Assembly (NCBI RefSeq): GCF_001742225.1
Contig: NZ_CP017078.1
Span: 62,001 to 126,000, forward strand
Reading direction: 5' to 3'
From: Novosphingobium resinovorum
Lineage (GTDB): Bacteria > Pseudomonadota > Alphaproteobacteria > Sphingomonadales > Sphingomonadaceae
DNA length: 64,000 bases
Shown here: positions 1 through 8,810 of the stretch, piece after piece
Layout: every line of letters starts with the position of its first letter
How positions within the stretch are numbered: position 1 is the first letter of the stretch
The notes under the pieces: generated by a model
Seen by the model: the letters and a program-made list of their open reading frames with translations, nothing else
The model's database searches: none
What the model was told of the DNA's origin: nothing
Program-made: the position numbers and the translations under genes

Positions 1-1
1 C

Positions 2-1579
2 GTCTCCAATCGGCCTGATGGTGAGGATGCGGGCCAACCTTCGGCAGCAGAGATGGCGGCTCTTGCAGCCCAATATGGGCTGGGCTTCGCGCATGTGCCC
101 GCCACGTCCGGCGCAGTGACAGCGGCCGATGCCGATCGCATGCGAGACGCCCTTGCACAGCTGGATTCACCTGTTCTTGGCTTTTGCCGCAGCGGCATGC
201 GGTCGGCGACTTTATGGGCCATGCTCGAGGCGCGATCGTCGAGAGCGGAAACAGCTCTGCAAGTGACTGGCGCCGCGGGCTATGATCTGTCGCCCCTCAG
301 GGCGACCCTTGGCAGCATGGAGGGCAACAGCCTCGCCGGAGGAAAAACCTATGATGTGGTGATCGTCGGTGGCGGCGCCGCAGGGATCGCGACGGCCGCG
401 AGTCTTCTGAAGCGCAACGGGAACCTCGTCATCGCGGTTGTCGATCCTGCCGAATATCATTTCTATCAGCCGGGCTGGACGATGGTCGGCGCCGGCGTCT
501 TCACGCCCGAACAGACCCGCCATACGGAGGCGGAGGTCATGCCTGACAAGGTTGATTGGCTCCGCGTCGCAGCCACGGCGTTCAATCCCGACCAGAACAG
601 CGTGGAGCTGGCTGACGGCCGATCGATTACTTATCGGGTCCTTGTGGCTGCGCCGGGGATCAAGCTCGCTTGGGATGCCATTCCGGGCCTGAGCGAGGCG
701 CTAGGCAAGAATGGGGTTACATCAAACTACCGCTACGATCTGGCACCCTACACGCGCGATCTTGTCAAGCAGCTGAAAGGCGGCCGCGCGCTGTTCTCGC
801 AGCCTCCCATGCCGATCAAATGTGCCGGTGCGCCGCAAAAGGCGATGTACCTGTCATGCGATATCTGGCGCGAGGCGGGTGTGCTGAGCGACATCGATGT
901 CGAATTCCACAATGCCGGTGCCGTCTTGTTCGGCGTGGCCACGTACGTGCCGGCATTGATGGACTATATTCGCAAATACGGCATCGATCTTCAGCTCGAA
1001 TCCAAGCTGGTCGCTGTCGATGGGCCCAACCAGGTGGCGACGTTTGAGCGCAAGGCGATGGACGGCTCAATCGAGCGGATCGAGCGCCCGTTTGATTTCC
1101 TTCATGCCGTGCCGCCGCAGGTGGCACCGGATTTCGTCGCCAAAAGCCCGCTTGCAGCCGACTCCGGCTTTATCGATGTCGATCCTGCGACCCTGCGGCA
1201 TGTCCGCTATCCCAACGTCTTCGCACTTGGCGATGCTGCCAACACCAGCAATGCCAAGACGGCTGCCGCTGCGCGCAAGCAGGCACCGGTCGTGGCCGTG
1301 AACGTGTTGGCGGCGTTGGAAGGAAAAGAGCCAGTCGCCGATTACGACGGATATGGCTCCTGTCCGCTCACTGTCGAGCGCGGGAAAATTGTCCTTGCCG
1401 AGTTCGGCTATGGCGGCAAGCTCCTGCCCAGCTTCCCGAGCTGGCTGCTCGACGGGACCAAGCCCTCGCGAGCGGCGTGGTTCCTCAAGGAGCGCATGCT
1501 TCCACCGATCTATTGGCAAGCGATGCTCAAGGGGCGTGAGTGGATGGTGCATCCACATATGATCGGTAAAGCAGCATGA
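2..1579 (+). CDS. sqr: DUF442 sulfurtransferase-like domain fused to type II sulfide:quinone oxidoreductase (5' partial)
   Basis: The frame is open from the first bases of the window and already reads as DUF442 (NRPDGED, then GQPSAAE), so the true start lies upstream and the ATG at 53 is internal. Residues 1 to about 110 form the DUF442/TIGR01244 domain with its phosphatase-like loop CRSGMRS. From about residue 117 comes a flavoprotein with the FAD motif VIVGGGAAG. The KCAGAPQK segment and the DGYGSCPL tail match human-type SQOR, which oxidises sulfide and reduces quinone. One catalytic cysteine (KCAGAPQK, near 830) is present. The second, normally in a GDC-type segment, is replaced (GDAANTSNAKT, near 1230). 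The gene overlaps the next by ATGA. Family and fusion are clear; the exact sulfur acceptor is inference. Confidence 0.9.
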   Translation, partial: VSNRPDGEDAGQPSAAEMAALAAQYGLGFAHVPATSGAVTAADADRMRDALAQLDSPVLGFCRSGMRSATLWAMLEARSSRAETALQVTGAAGYDLSPLRATLGSMEGNSLAGGKTYDVVIVGGGAAGIATAASLLKRNGNLVIAVVDPAEYHFYQPGWTMVGAGVFTPEQTRHTEAEVMPDKVDWLRVAATAFNPDQNSVELADGRSITYRVLVAAPGIKLAWDAIPGLSEALGKNGVTSNYRYDLAPYTRDLVKQLKGGRALFSQPPMPIKCAGAPQKAMYLSCDIWREAGVLSDIDVEFHNAGAVLFGVATYVPALMDYIRKYGIDLQLESKLVAVDGPNQVATFERKAMDGSIERIERPFDFLHAVPPQVAPDFVAKSPLAADSGFIDVDPATLRHVRYPNVFALGDAANTSNAKTAAAARKQAPVVAVNVLAALEGKEPVADYDGYGSCPLTVERGKIVLAEFGYGGKLLPSFPSWLLDGTKPSRAAWFLKERMLPPIYWQAMLKGREWMVHPHMIGKAA

Positions 1580-2358
1580 CGCTGGAACCGATCCAGTATG
1601 TGCTGGGCGTCTTATCTGGCGGTCTCGTCGGGTTTACGCTGGGCCTGGTGGGCGGCGGTGGTTCAATCCTGGCGGTTCCGCTGATGGTCTATCTGGTGCG
1701 CGTACCCAACGCGCATGTCGCCATCGGTACCAGTGCCCTTGCCGTGGCCGCCAATGCCGCAACAGGTCTTATCGGGCATGCACGCGCGCATACGGTGAAG
1801 TGGCGCTGCGGCGGCATGTATGCCAGCGCCGGGATCGTCGGTGCCCTGATAGGTTCGACCGCCGGCAAGGCGGTCGACGGGCAAAAGCTTCTTTTCCTGT
1901 TCGCACTTGTGATGGTGATCGTTGGCATCGCGATGCTGAGGGGGCGTGGCAATCTCGGAAACCCCGGGGCTGAATGCAATCGTGAGAAAGCCCCCAAGGT
2001 TGTGGGCTATGGCCTGGGGACCGGGCTGTTCTCGGGCTTCTTCGGCATCGGTGGTGGTTTCCTGATTGTCCCGGGGCTGATCGGTTCCACCGGTATGCCG
2101 ATTCTCAATGCGGTGGGAACGTCGCTCATTGCCGTGGCGGCCTTCGGCCTGACCACTGCCGTCAACTATGCATTCTCCGGTCTGGTCGACTGGCCTCTGG
2201 CTTTCGTGTTCATCTTCGGCGGCATCCTTGGCGGACTGCTCGGGACGCAAGTTGCCAAGCGCCTTGCGGGCACCCAAGGCACCCTGACCACGGTCTTTGC
2301 CGTGCTCATTTTCGTGGTCGCGGGCTACATGCTTTGGAAAAGCGCTTTGGCGCTCTGA
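1576..2358 (+). CDS. TauE/SafE-family sulfite/sulfur-anion exporter
   Basis: A 260-residue integral membrane protein with about eight hydrophobic segments and the duplicated glycine-rich TauE/SafE signature (GLVGGGGSILAVP near residue 25, GIGGGFLIVPG near residue 155). Members export sulfite, sulfoacetate or related anions across the inner membrane. The ATG overlaps the stop of the SQR gene (ATGA), so the two are translationally coupled. The likely job is disposal of sulfite or thiosulfate made from sulfide. The family is well supported by the repeated motifs; the substrate is inferred from context only. Confidence 0.88.
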   Translation: MTLEPIQYVLGVLSGGLVGFTLGLVGGGGSILAVPLMVYLVRVPNAHVAIGTSALAVAANAATGLIGHARAHTVKWRCGGMYASAGIVGALIGSTAGKAVDGQKLLFLFALVMVIVGIAMLRGRGNLGNPGAECNREKAPKVVGYGLGTGLFSGFFGIGGGFLIVPGLIGSTGMPILNAVGTSLIAVAAFGLTTAVNYAFSGLVDWPLAFVFIFGGILGGLLGTQVAKRLAGTQGTLTTVFAVLIFVVAGYMLWKSALAL

Positions 2359-2359
2359 C

Positions 2360-3172
2360 ATGACAGGTGTGCTCGCGATAGGACCGTTCATGGTCCCTGT
2401 GGACCGCCTTGCGGCCGTGCTGGCTGTGGTCGTCTTCCTGGCGCTGTATGGTATCGGTACGCGGCGAACCGGATCGACTGCGGCGAACGTCGCTTCACTG
2501 GCTGTGATCGTTGGCATCGTGGCGGCGCGAGCCGCATATGTCGCGGCCCATTTCAGCAGCTTTCGGGCGGATATTTCCGCAATTTTCGCGATCTGGCAGG
2601 GCGGCTTCGCTCCCTGGGCCGGTATCATTGCGGCGGCTGTCACCTTGATGCTGTTACTTAGGCGGACGCCGAGCCTTGTGCCGGCGCTGACCTCACTCGC
2701 GATCGCTGCGGCACTTTGGGCAGGCACGGCGCATTTTAATACGAACGGGACGCCGACGCCTCTGCCGACAGGTCTCGTGGCCCACGACCTCGCCGGCAAA
2801 GCGGTTCGACTGGATAGCTTGCGCGGCAAACCCTTCGTCATCAATCTCTGGGCGACCTGGTGCGGGCCATGCCAAAGGGAAATGCCGATGCTCGTGCAAG
2901 CTGCAAAGGAACGGCCCGACGTGCCTGTCCTTTTCCTCGACCAAGGCGAGGACACGCGCACGATACAGGCGTTTCTGGCGGACAAGATGCTGAAGCCAGC
3001 CAATGTCCTGCTCGACCCTAAAATGGACAGCGGCCGAGCGCTTGGTGCTGCAGCGCTACCTACAACTATTTTCGTCGCCAGCGATGGCACCATTCGAACC
3101 CGTCATCTGGGAGAAATCTCTCGTGCCGCCCTGGACGCAGGCATGGATGACCTTCGGGAGTTCACTCGATGA
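2360..3172 (+). CDS. TlpA-type thioredoxin with polytopic membrane N-terminus
   Basis: I chose the ATG at 2360, two bases after the TauE stop; an upstream GTG or ATG would overlap the previous gene for no gain. The 270-residue product has roughly four membrane segments in its first 120 residues, where the pattern resembles the prolipoprotein diacylglyceryl transferase-like membrane part seen in some TlpA proteins. A periplasmic thioredoxin domain follows with the active site WATWCGPC. It probably keeps periplasmic thiols or persulfides reduced. The gene overlaps the following DsbA-like gene by four bases, which pairs a reductase with an oxidase/isomerase-type protein. Confidence 0.85.
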   Translation: MTGVLAIGPFMVPVDRLAAVLAVVVFLALYGIGTRRTGSTAANVASLAVIVGIVAARAAYVAAHFSSFRADISAIFAIWQGGFAPWAGIIAAAVTLMLLLRRTPSLVPALTSLAIAAALWAGTAHFNTNGTPTPLPTGLVAHDLAGKAVRLDSLRGKPFVINLWATWCGPCQREMPMLVQAAKERPDVPVLFLDQGEDTRTIQAFLADKMLKPANVLLDPKMDSGRALGAAALPTTIFVASDGTIRTRHLGEISRAALDAGMDDLREFTR

Positions 3173-3822
3173 AACGCTTCATTCCCCTCGCTTTGCTTGC
3201 CGCCGTTTTGGGCATCGTCGGCTTCGCGGCCTTGCGCCCCGGCTCCGTAACGACGCAGGCCTCCGCGCAGACATTCACGAGAGAGGCGATTACAGACGAT
3301 CCCATCGCGCCCAAATTCGCGCCCAAAGGCTATGACGTCACGATCGTCGAGTTTGCGGACTACAACTGCCCCTATTGCCGGCGCATGCACCCGACCATTG
3401 CCGCGCTCCTTGCATCGGATCCCAAGATCAGGATCGTTTATCGCGACTGGCCGATTTTTGGCGGTGCCTCCGTTGAAGCGGCACGAGCGGCCATCGCAAG
3501 CCAGTGGCAAGGCAAGCATGAAGCCTTCAACGCCGCTCTCTACGAGGGCGGGGGCCGGATCGATTCCGCCGCTATCCGTGCCGCTGCAAAAAGGGCCGGC
3601 GTCGACTGGACAAGGCTTCAGAAGGATCTTGTGACGCACAAGGCGGATATTGACGGCCTGCTCGCCCGTACGAACGTCCAGGCACCAGCGTTGGGGCTAC
3701 AGGGCACGCCGGCATTTCTTGTTGGGCCATATCTTCTGCCCGGCGCGTTCGATCTTCCCAACCTGCGCAAGGCGGTCGCGAAGGCGCGGGCCCACCCCAA
3801 CGGTCCGCCCAAGGCACCGTGA
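3169..3822 (+). CDS. DsbA-family periplasmic thiol:disulfide protein
   Basis: 217 residues starting with an N-terminal signal or anchor segment (about residues 1-30), then a DsbA fold with the active site YNCPYCRRMHP and the cis-proline region GTPAFLVG near residue 180. This is the Com1/DsbG/ScsC type of thioredoxin-like protein rather than canonical DsbA. Start ATG overlaps the TlpA stop. With its neighbour it forms a periplasmic thiol redox pair, possibly for c-type cytochrome or sulfur-carrier thiols. Its precise redox direction cannot be read from sequence. Confidence 0.88.
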   Translation: MKRFIPLALLAAVLGIVGFAALRPGSVTTQASAQTFTREAITDDPIAPKFAPKGYDVTIVEFADYNCPYCRRMHPTIAALLASDPKIRIVYRDWPIFGGASVEAARAAIASQWQGKHEAFNAALYEGGGRIDSAAIRAAAKRAGVDWTRLQKDLVTHKADIDGLLARTNVQAPALGLQGTPAFLVGPYLLPGAFDLPNLRKAVAKARAHPNGPPKAP

Positions 3823-3932
3823 CGTATGGCGGCCGACCAACAAAACATGCGGAGCGGCGCTCCCGATAGAACCAATGCGCGTTATCTCGCGCAAGGTGAT
3901 GACGATCGCGCAAAGCCTCGCTGGAGACAGTC

Positions 3933-5375
3933 ATGACGCAACTTACCTTTCTGCAGATCAATGATCTCCACGGCTACGCGTTGCCCCATCACGAGATGGT
4001 CCGTGACGAAGGCGGTGCCTGGACCTTTGCCGAGCTTGGCGGGATTGCGAGAATTGCAGGGCTGTTCGCATCCGTCAGGGACGAGCGGCCCGGCGGGGTT
4101 ATCGCTCTGGACAATGGCGATACGTTTCATGGCACGCATCTGGCCGTCGCCAGCAGGGGCCGCGCGTTGGTTCCGGCGATGAATGCTCTCGCGCTCGACG
4201 CCATGGCCGTTCACTGGGAGTTTGCCTACGGCCCGGAGGGTGTCTGCGATCTTGCCAAGCTGCTCGATTGCCCGGTGCTGGCCATCAATTGCCATCGTCA
4301 GGCAGATGATCAGCTGCTCTTCCCACCCTATCGGATCGTCGAGCGATCAGGCCTGCGCGTAGCGATCATCGGCCTTGCCTGTCCGATCGTCGACAAGACG
4401 ATGCCGGCCTCGTTCAGCGCGGGGGTCTATTTTACGATCGGCAACCGCGAACTGCCGCGCTGGATCGCGCATGTGCGACAGGAGGAAAAAGCAGATCTCG
4501 TCGTCGTCCTGTCGCATTTGGGGTTTCCCCAGGATGTGAAGCTGGCCGGCGAGGTCGATGGTGTGGACGTGCTCGTAAGCGGCCACACCCATAATCGCAT
4601 GGACGAGGCAATCGTTGTCAACGGCACCGTCATATTCCAGTCGGGTTGCCACGGGTCTTTCGTTGGGCGCCTCGACGTTGAAATCAAGGAGGGCAAGGTT
4701 GCGAGCCATCGCCACCAGCTGATCCCGGTTGATGCGAGCTTGGCCGAGCAGCCAGAGGTTGTAGACCTCATCGATAGCGCGATCCGGAATGAACCAACGG
4801 ATTTGAGCCAGACAGTCGGCCAGATAACCGCCGCCCTGCACCGCTACGCGATGCTGAGCTCAACCATGGATGACGTGCTGCTTGAGGCAATTGCGGAAGC
4901 CGCAGGCACCCGGATCGCCTTCTCGAATGGTTGGCGCTACGGCGCTCCCATTCCTCCAGGGCCGGTCACGGTCAATGATTTGTGGAACATCATTCCGACA
5001 AACCCGCCCGTCTCGGTCGTCGAACTCACCGGTGCGGAGATCGTCGAAATGCTCGAAGCCAATCTCGAGCGAACCTTTGCCGCCGATCCGTATGAACAGA
5101 TGGGCGGCTACGTGAAGCGGATGCGCGGCGTCAAAATGTACTTCAAGGCTGAAAATCCCCCAGGGCATCGGATCGATCGTCTGTTCGTGGAGGGCGAACG
5201 TGTCGATCCTTTGAAATCCTATGTGGCGGCCTTCGTGACAGCACAGGGCGTGCCTGCGAAATTTGGCCATAACCGGCGCAATTTGGAGATCCGCGCGGTC
5301 GACGCGCTGCGTGGCCTTTTCGAACGCCGCCGCACGGTGACGCCGGACCCCACACCAACGGTATTTGAGATCTGA
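3933..5375 (+). CDS. SoxB-like / 5'-nucleotidase-family metallophosphoesterase
   Basis: 480 residues with the two-domain UshA/SoxB layout. Metal-site motifs: NDLHGY (residues 9-14), DNGDTFHGTH (near 63), VHWEFAYG (near 90), SHLG (near 193) and SGHTHNR (near 215); the C-terminal nucleotidase-like domain follows. Ordinary 5'-nucleotidases have GNHEFDYG at the third motif. The HWEF form is typical of SoxB, the thiosulfohydrolase of the Sox pathway, which fits the sulfur context. Unlike SoxB and its operon neighbours it shows no signal peptide: the protein starts MTQLTF directly in the catalytic fold. No soxXAYZ genes are present. A sulfur role is inferred; a nucleotidase role remains possible. 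Confidence 0.78.
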   Translation: MTQLTFLQINDLHGYALPHHEMVRDEGGAWTFAELGGIARIAGLFASVRDERPGGVIALDNGDTFHGTHLAVASRGRALVPAMNALALDAMAVHWEFAYGPEGVCDLAKLLDCPVLAINCHRQADDQLLFPPYRIVERSGLRVAIIGLACPIVDKTMPASFSAGVYFTIGNRELPRWIAHVRQEEKADLVVVLSHLGFPQDVKLAGEVDGVDVLVSGHTHNRMDEAIVVNGTVIFQSGCHGSFVGRLDVEIKEGKVASHRHQLIPVDASLAEQPEVVDLIDSAIRNEPTDLSQTVGQITAALHRYAMLSSTMDDVLLEAIAEAAGTRIAFSNGWRYGAPIPPGPVTVNDLWNIIPTNPPVSVVELTGAEIVEMLEANLERTFAADPYEQMGGYVKRMRGVKMYFKAENPPGHRIDRLFVEGERVDPLKSYVAAFVTAQGVPAKFGHNRRNLEIRAVDALRGLFERRRTVTPDPTPTVFEI

Positions 5376-5409
5376 TGCCAGACGCTCTCACACCTGAAAG
5401 GACGAGAAC

Positions 5410-6192
5410 ATGCGCGTGATTTTAATCACCTTATTCGGCGCATTGAGCCTCGCCAGCACCGCTAACGCCGAACCGGTTCACGTCTTCGGCCCCGGCGGCC
5501 CCGCACCTGCGATGAAGGAAGCGGCTGCGGTGTACTCCCGTCAGCAGGGGGTGGAAGTCGATGTTGTCGCAGGCCCCACGCCTCAATGGATCGATCAGGC
5601 CCGCAGCAATGCAGACATCATTTTCAGCGGCTCCGAAACCATGATGACCGACCTGCAGAATGCGATGGGTGGTCATATCGATCCCGGAACCATCACCCCG
5701 CTCTATCTTCGCGTTTCGAGCATTCTGGTTCGGCCAGGAAATCCCCGGCACATCGGCGGTCTTTCCGACCTGTTCAAGCCCGGTCATCGCATCGTTGTGG
5801 TCAACGGGGCCGGTCAGAATGGCCTTTGGGAAGATATGGCAGGCAGGACGGGCGACCTTCGCAAAGTCGCCGGCCTGCGCGGCAATATCGTACGCTATGC
5901 CAAGACCAGCGCTGAAGCGAAATCGGCATGGACCGAAGACCCCTCGCTCGACGCCTGGATCATCTGGGGCATCTGGCAGCGCGCGAACCCTACGCTTGCC
6001 GACGCGATAGCTGTCGAGCCGGAATATCGCATTTACCGGGATATGGGCGCCGGCCTCACGCGCAAAGGTATCGCAAACAAGGACGCACAGGGCTTCGTTC
6101 GGTGGCTATCGACGCCAGAAGCCGGGAAGATATTTGTCAAATGGGGCTGGGTTGATCCTGCTGGCCCGAAGCCAGCGACGGGAGGCCGTTGA
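5410..6192 (+). CDS. AcfC-like periplasmic substrate-binding protein
   Basis: 260 residues with a clear Sec signal peptide (cleavage after about residue 20, STANA-E). The mature part begins with VFGPGGPAPAMKEAA and carries AGPTPQW and IIFSGSE, the signature of the AcfC group, related to molybdate/sulfate-type binding proteins of ABC importers. No ABC permease or ATPase gene is adjacent, so it may act as an anion scavenger or sensor, or be an orphan component. The gene abuts the oxidase gene, sharing the GGAGG at 6181 as that gene's ribosome site. Confidence 0.8.
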   Translation: MRVILITLFGALSLASTANAEPVHVFGPGGPAPAMKEAAAVYSRQQGVEVDVVAGPTPQWIDQARSNADIIFSGSETMMTDLQNAMGGHIDPGTITPLYLRVSSILVRPGNPRHIGGLSDLFKPGHRIVVVNGAGQNGLWEDMAGRTGDLRKVAGLRGNIVRYAKTSAEAKSAWTEDPSLDAWIIWGIWQRANPTLADAIAVEPEYRIYRDMGAGLTRKGIANKDAQGFVRWLSTPEAGKIFVKWGWVDPAGPKPATGGR

Positions 6193-6194
6193 TT

Positions 6195-7607
6195 ATGTTC
6201 GACGGGCTGGACCCGGTGATCCTGGCCCGTGCGCAATTTGCGTTCACGGTCAGTTTCCACTTCATTTTTCCGAGCTTCTCGATCGGCCTCGCCAGCTATC
6301 TGGCGGTCCTGGAGGGCCTGTGGCTGCGTACCGGCAAACAGGTCTATCTCGACCTCTTCCAATACTGGCTCAAAATCTTCGCGATCGCGTTTGGCATGGG
6401 CGTCGTGTCAGGCATCGTAATGTCCTACGAGTTCGGCACGAACTGGTCGGTGTTCTCGACGAAGGCCGGGCCGGTGATTGGCCCGCTCATGGCCTATGAG
6501 GTTCTTACGGCGTTCTTCCTTGAAGCTGGATTCCTTGGCGTGATGCTCTTCGGACGCTCCAAGGTCGGCCCCCGCCTGCATTATGTCGCGACATGCATGG
6601 TGGCGCTTGGCACGCTGATCTCCGCGACCTGGATCATCAGCGTCAACAGCTGGATGCAAACGCCCACCGGGTTCGCGATAAATGCCAAGGGTCAGTTTGT
6701 CCCGGCAGGATCGTGGCTGACAATCATCTTCAATCCCAGCTTCCCCTTCCGGCTCGTCCATACCGTGATTGCGTCCTATCTGACGACCTCGCTTGTCGTA
6801 GGGGCAGTGGGCGCCTGGCATTTGCTGCGCAAACGTGAAGATCTCCACGCCCGAAAGATGTTCTCGATGGCGATGTGGATGGCCGCCATCGTCGCGCCGA
6901 TCCAAATTTTCGCCGGAGATATGCATGGGCTCAATACGCTCGAGCACCAGACCCCGAAGGTTCTGGCGATGGAGGGGCATTATGAAGCCAGCCCGAAAGG
7001 GGCGCCGCTCATTCTGTTCGGCTTTCCCAGCAATGCCGAGGGCCGCGTGAATTACAAGGTGGAGGTCCCCAAGCTCAGCTCCCTCATCCTTCGTCACGAT
7101 CTAAACGCGCCGCTGCCGGGCCTGAAGGACTATCCCCGTGATCGCTGGCCACCGGTACCCATCGTTTTCTGGTCGTTCCGGATCATGGTCGGTTTGGGTT
7201 TCGCCATGCTTGGCCTTGGCTTGGTCAGCCTTTTGGCAAGGGTTCGCAAACGTCTCTACGACTGGACCTTGCTGCATCGGTTTGCCATCGTGATGGGACC
7301 TACGGGGTTCGTCGCGGTCATCGCCGGTTGGGTCACGACCGAAGTCGGCCGTCAACCTTACACCGTTTACGGCCATTTGCTGACCGCACAATCGCACTCA
7401 CCGCTTGCGGCACCCGCAGTGGCTGCCTCACTTCTCGCGTTCATCCTGGTCTATTTTTTCGTATTTGGCGCGGGGGTATTTTACATTTTCAGGCTGATGG
7501 CCCGCACCCCGGTAGTGGGCGAGAGCGAGCCTACCCACGACCCGGCGCGCGCGGCCGGCATTACGCCAGCCCCGGCGATCGATGCTGAAAGCGGAGGTAG
7601 AGGCTGA
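6195..7607 (+). CDS. cioA: Cytochrome bd-type quinol oxidase subunit I, CioA type
   Basis: 470 residues, the short-Q-loop length of cyanide-insensitive oxidases. Haem b595 ligand region SFHFIFPSFSIG at the N-terminus, the haem b558 ligand in LVHTVIASYL, and the quinol-site Lys and Glu in TPKVLAMEGHYE; GWVTTEVGRQPYTVYG is typical of subunit I. Start chosen at ATG 6195, nine bases after GGAGG (6181-6185). A TTG at 6189 is in frame but too close. It takes electrons from quinol, here supplied by SQR, to oxygen. bd oxidases resist sulfide and cyanide, which explains its place in this operon. Confidence 0.93.
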   Translation: MFDGLDPVILARAQFAFTVSFHFIFPSFSIGLASYLAVLEGLWLRTGKQVYLDLFQYWLKIFAIAFGMGVVSGIVMSYEFGTNWSVFSTKAGPVIGPLMAYEVLTAFFLEAGFLGVMLFGRSKVGPRLHYVATCMVALGTLISATWIISVNSWMQTPTGFAINAKGQFVPAGSWLTIIFNPSFPFRLVHTVIASYLTTSLVVGAVGAWHLLRKREDLHARKMFSMAMWMAAIVAPIQIFAGDMHGLNTLEHQTPKVLAMEGHYEASPKGAPLILFGFPSNAEGRVNYKVEVPKLSSLILRHDLNAPLPGLKDYPRDRWPPVPIVFWSFRIMVGLGFAMLGLGLVSLLARVRKRLYDWTLLHRFAIVMGPTGFVAVIAGWVTTEVGRQPYTVYGHLLTAQSHSPLAAPAVAASLLAFILVYFFVFGAGVFYIFRLMARTPVVGESEPTHDPARAAGITPAPAIDAESGGRG

Positions 7608-8614
7608 TGTGGTTCGATCCCGATCTTACAATCATCTGGGCCGCGATCATTGCCTTTGCGATCTTCGCTTATGTCGTGATGGATGGCTTCGACCTCGGCA
7701 TCGGCATTCTTTTCCCTTTCTTCGATGTTGGCGAAGAGCGGGATCAGGCGATGAACTCGATCGCGCCGGTCTGGGATGGCAACGAAACCTGGCTGGTATT
7801 GGGAGGGGGCGGCCTTCTGGCGGCTTTTCCCGTCGCATATGGCATCATCTTGCCTGCCACCTATCCGCTGATGATCGCCATGCTTCTCGGCCTCGTGTTC
7901 CGCGGGGTCGCATTCGAGTTCCGTTGGCGCGATCCGAGCCATCGACCATTGTGGGACGCGGCATTCACAATGGGCTCGCTGGTAGCGACGTTAGCGCAGG
8001 GCATCACTCTGGGCGCGCTGCTGCAGGGGATCGAGGTTTCTAACGACGCGTATGCAGGGGGCTGGCTGGACTGGCTTTCGCCGTTCAGTCTTCTGACCGG
8101 CGTGTCGCTCATCATCGGCTACGCTTTGCTTGGTGCAACATGGCTTATCTGGAAGACCGAAGGCCGCGCGCAGGAGCATGCGTTTCGGCTATCCTTCAGG
8201 TTTGGGATCGCCATGCTCGTGGCCGTCGCGGCGGTAAGTGCCGCAACACCCTTTCTGCACTACCAATATTGGCGCAGCTGGTTCGCTCTGCCTGGCGTCT
8301 TCCTGACAGCTCAAGTGCCGCTGCTGGTACTGATCAGCGCGTTTCTTTTCTTCCGCTGCCTGCGGCGACGCGCTGAGCGTGCGCCATTTCTGTTGGCGCT
8401 AATGCTCTTCCTGCTGGGCTTCGCGGGGCTTGCGATTAGCATGTATCCCTATGTCGTTCCTGACCAGATCACGATCTGGGACGCCGCTGCGCCGCACGAC
8501 AGCCAGCTATTCATGCTCGTGGGAACCGCTGTGATCATCCCAGTGATCATCGCCTACACTGTCTGGGCATATTGGGTGTTCCGCGGAAAAGTCGGCACGC
8601 ATGGATACCATTGA
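7607..8614 (+). CDS. cioB: Cytochrome bd-type quinol oxidase subunit II, CioB type
   Basis: 335 residues, about nine membrane segments, opening with the subunit II signature YVVMDGFDLGIGILFPF and containing WDGNETWLVLGGGGLLAAFP and FRGVAFEFRWR. It is the structural partner of subunit I in the bd oxidase. The ATG overlaps the previous stop by one base (TGATG), giving tight coupling, and its own stop overlaps the start of the small DUF2474 gene in the same way. No truncation or missing core motif was seen. Confidence 0.93.
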   Translation: MWFDPDLTIIWAAIIAFAIFAYVVMDGFDLGIGILFPFFDVGEERDQAMNSIAPVWDGNETWLVLGGGGLLAAFPVAYGIILPATYPLMIAMLLGLVFRGVAFEFRWRDPSHRPLWDAAFTMGSLVATLAQGITLGALLQGIEVSNDAYAGGWLDWLSPFSLLTGVSLIIGYALLGATWLIWKTEGRAQEHAFRLSFRFGIAMLVAVAAVSAATPFLHYQYWRSWFALPGVFLTAQVPLLVLISAFLFFRCLRRRAERAPFLLALMLFLLGFAGLAISMYPYVVPDQITIWDAAAPHDSQLFMLVGTAVIIPVIIAYTVWAYWVFRGKVGTHGYH

Positions 8615-8733
8615 TGAAGAAGCAATCGACGCTTCTGTCGCGCTTGGCCTGGATGGGCGGAATCTGGGCCGCGAGCGTAGCAGCACTTGGCGTGGTCGCG
8701 TGGCTTTTGCGAGCTTGGATCTTGGGCCTGTGA
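8614..8733 (+). CDS. DUF2474 small subunit-like peptide of CIO oxidase
   Basis: A 39-codon gene starting at ATG 8614, overlapping the cioB stop by one base. The peptide begins MKKQSTLLSRLAWMGGIW, has one membrane segment (about residues 15-36), and ends at TGA 8731. Short single-pass proteins of the DUF2474 family sit right behind cioAB genes and are analogous in place to CydX of bd oxidases. Likely role: assembly or stability of the oxidase. Identification rests on position, size and the W-G-x-W-A membrane pattern. Confidence 0.72.
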   Translation: MKKQSTLLSRLAWMGGIWAASVAALGVVAWLLRAWILGL

Positions 8734-8810
8734 GGCCGCGTTCATCTCGATATGGCGATCGCCCACAGCGGGGCGTGGATTTCCCAAGATCAGCAAAGTG
8801 AGGTGTGCTT

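Noticed and set aside
1663..3093. Leftward open frame of 476 codons
   Set aside because: It is the antisense shadow of the TauE and TlpA genes, whose family motifs are clear; its own product is low-complexity and matches nothing.
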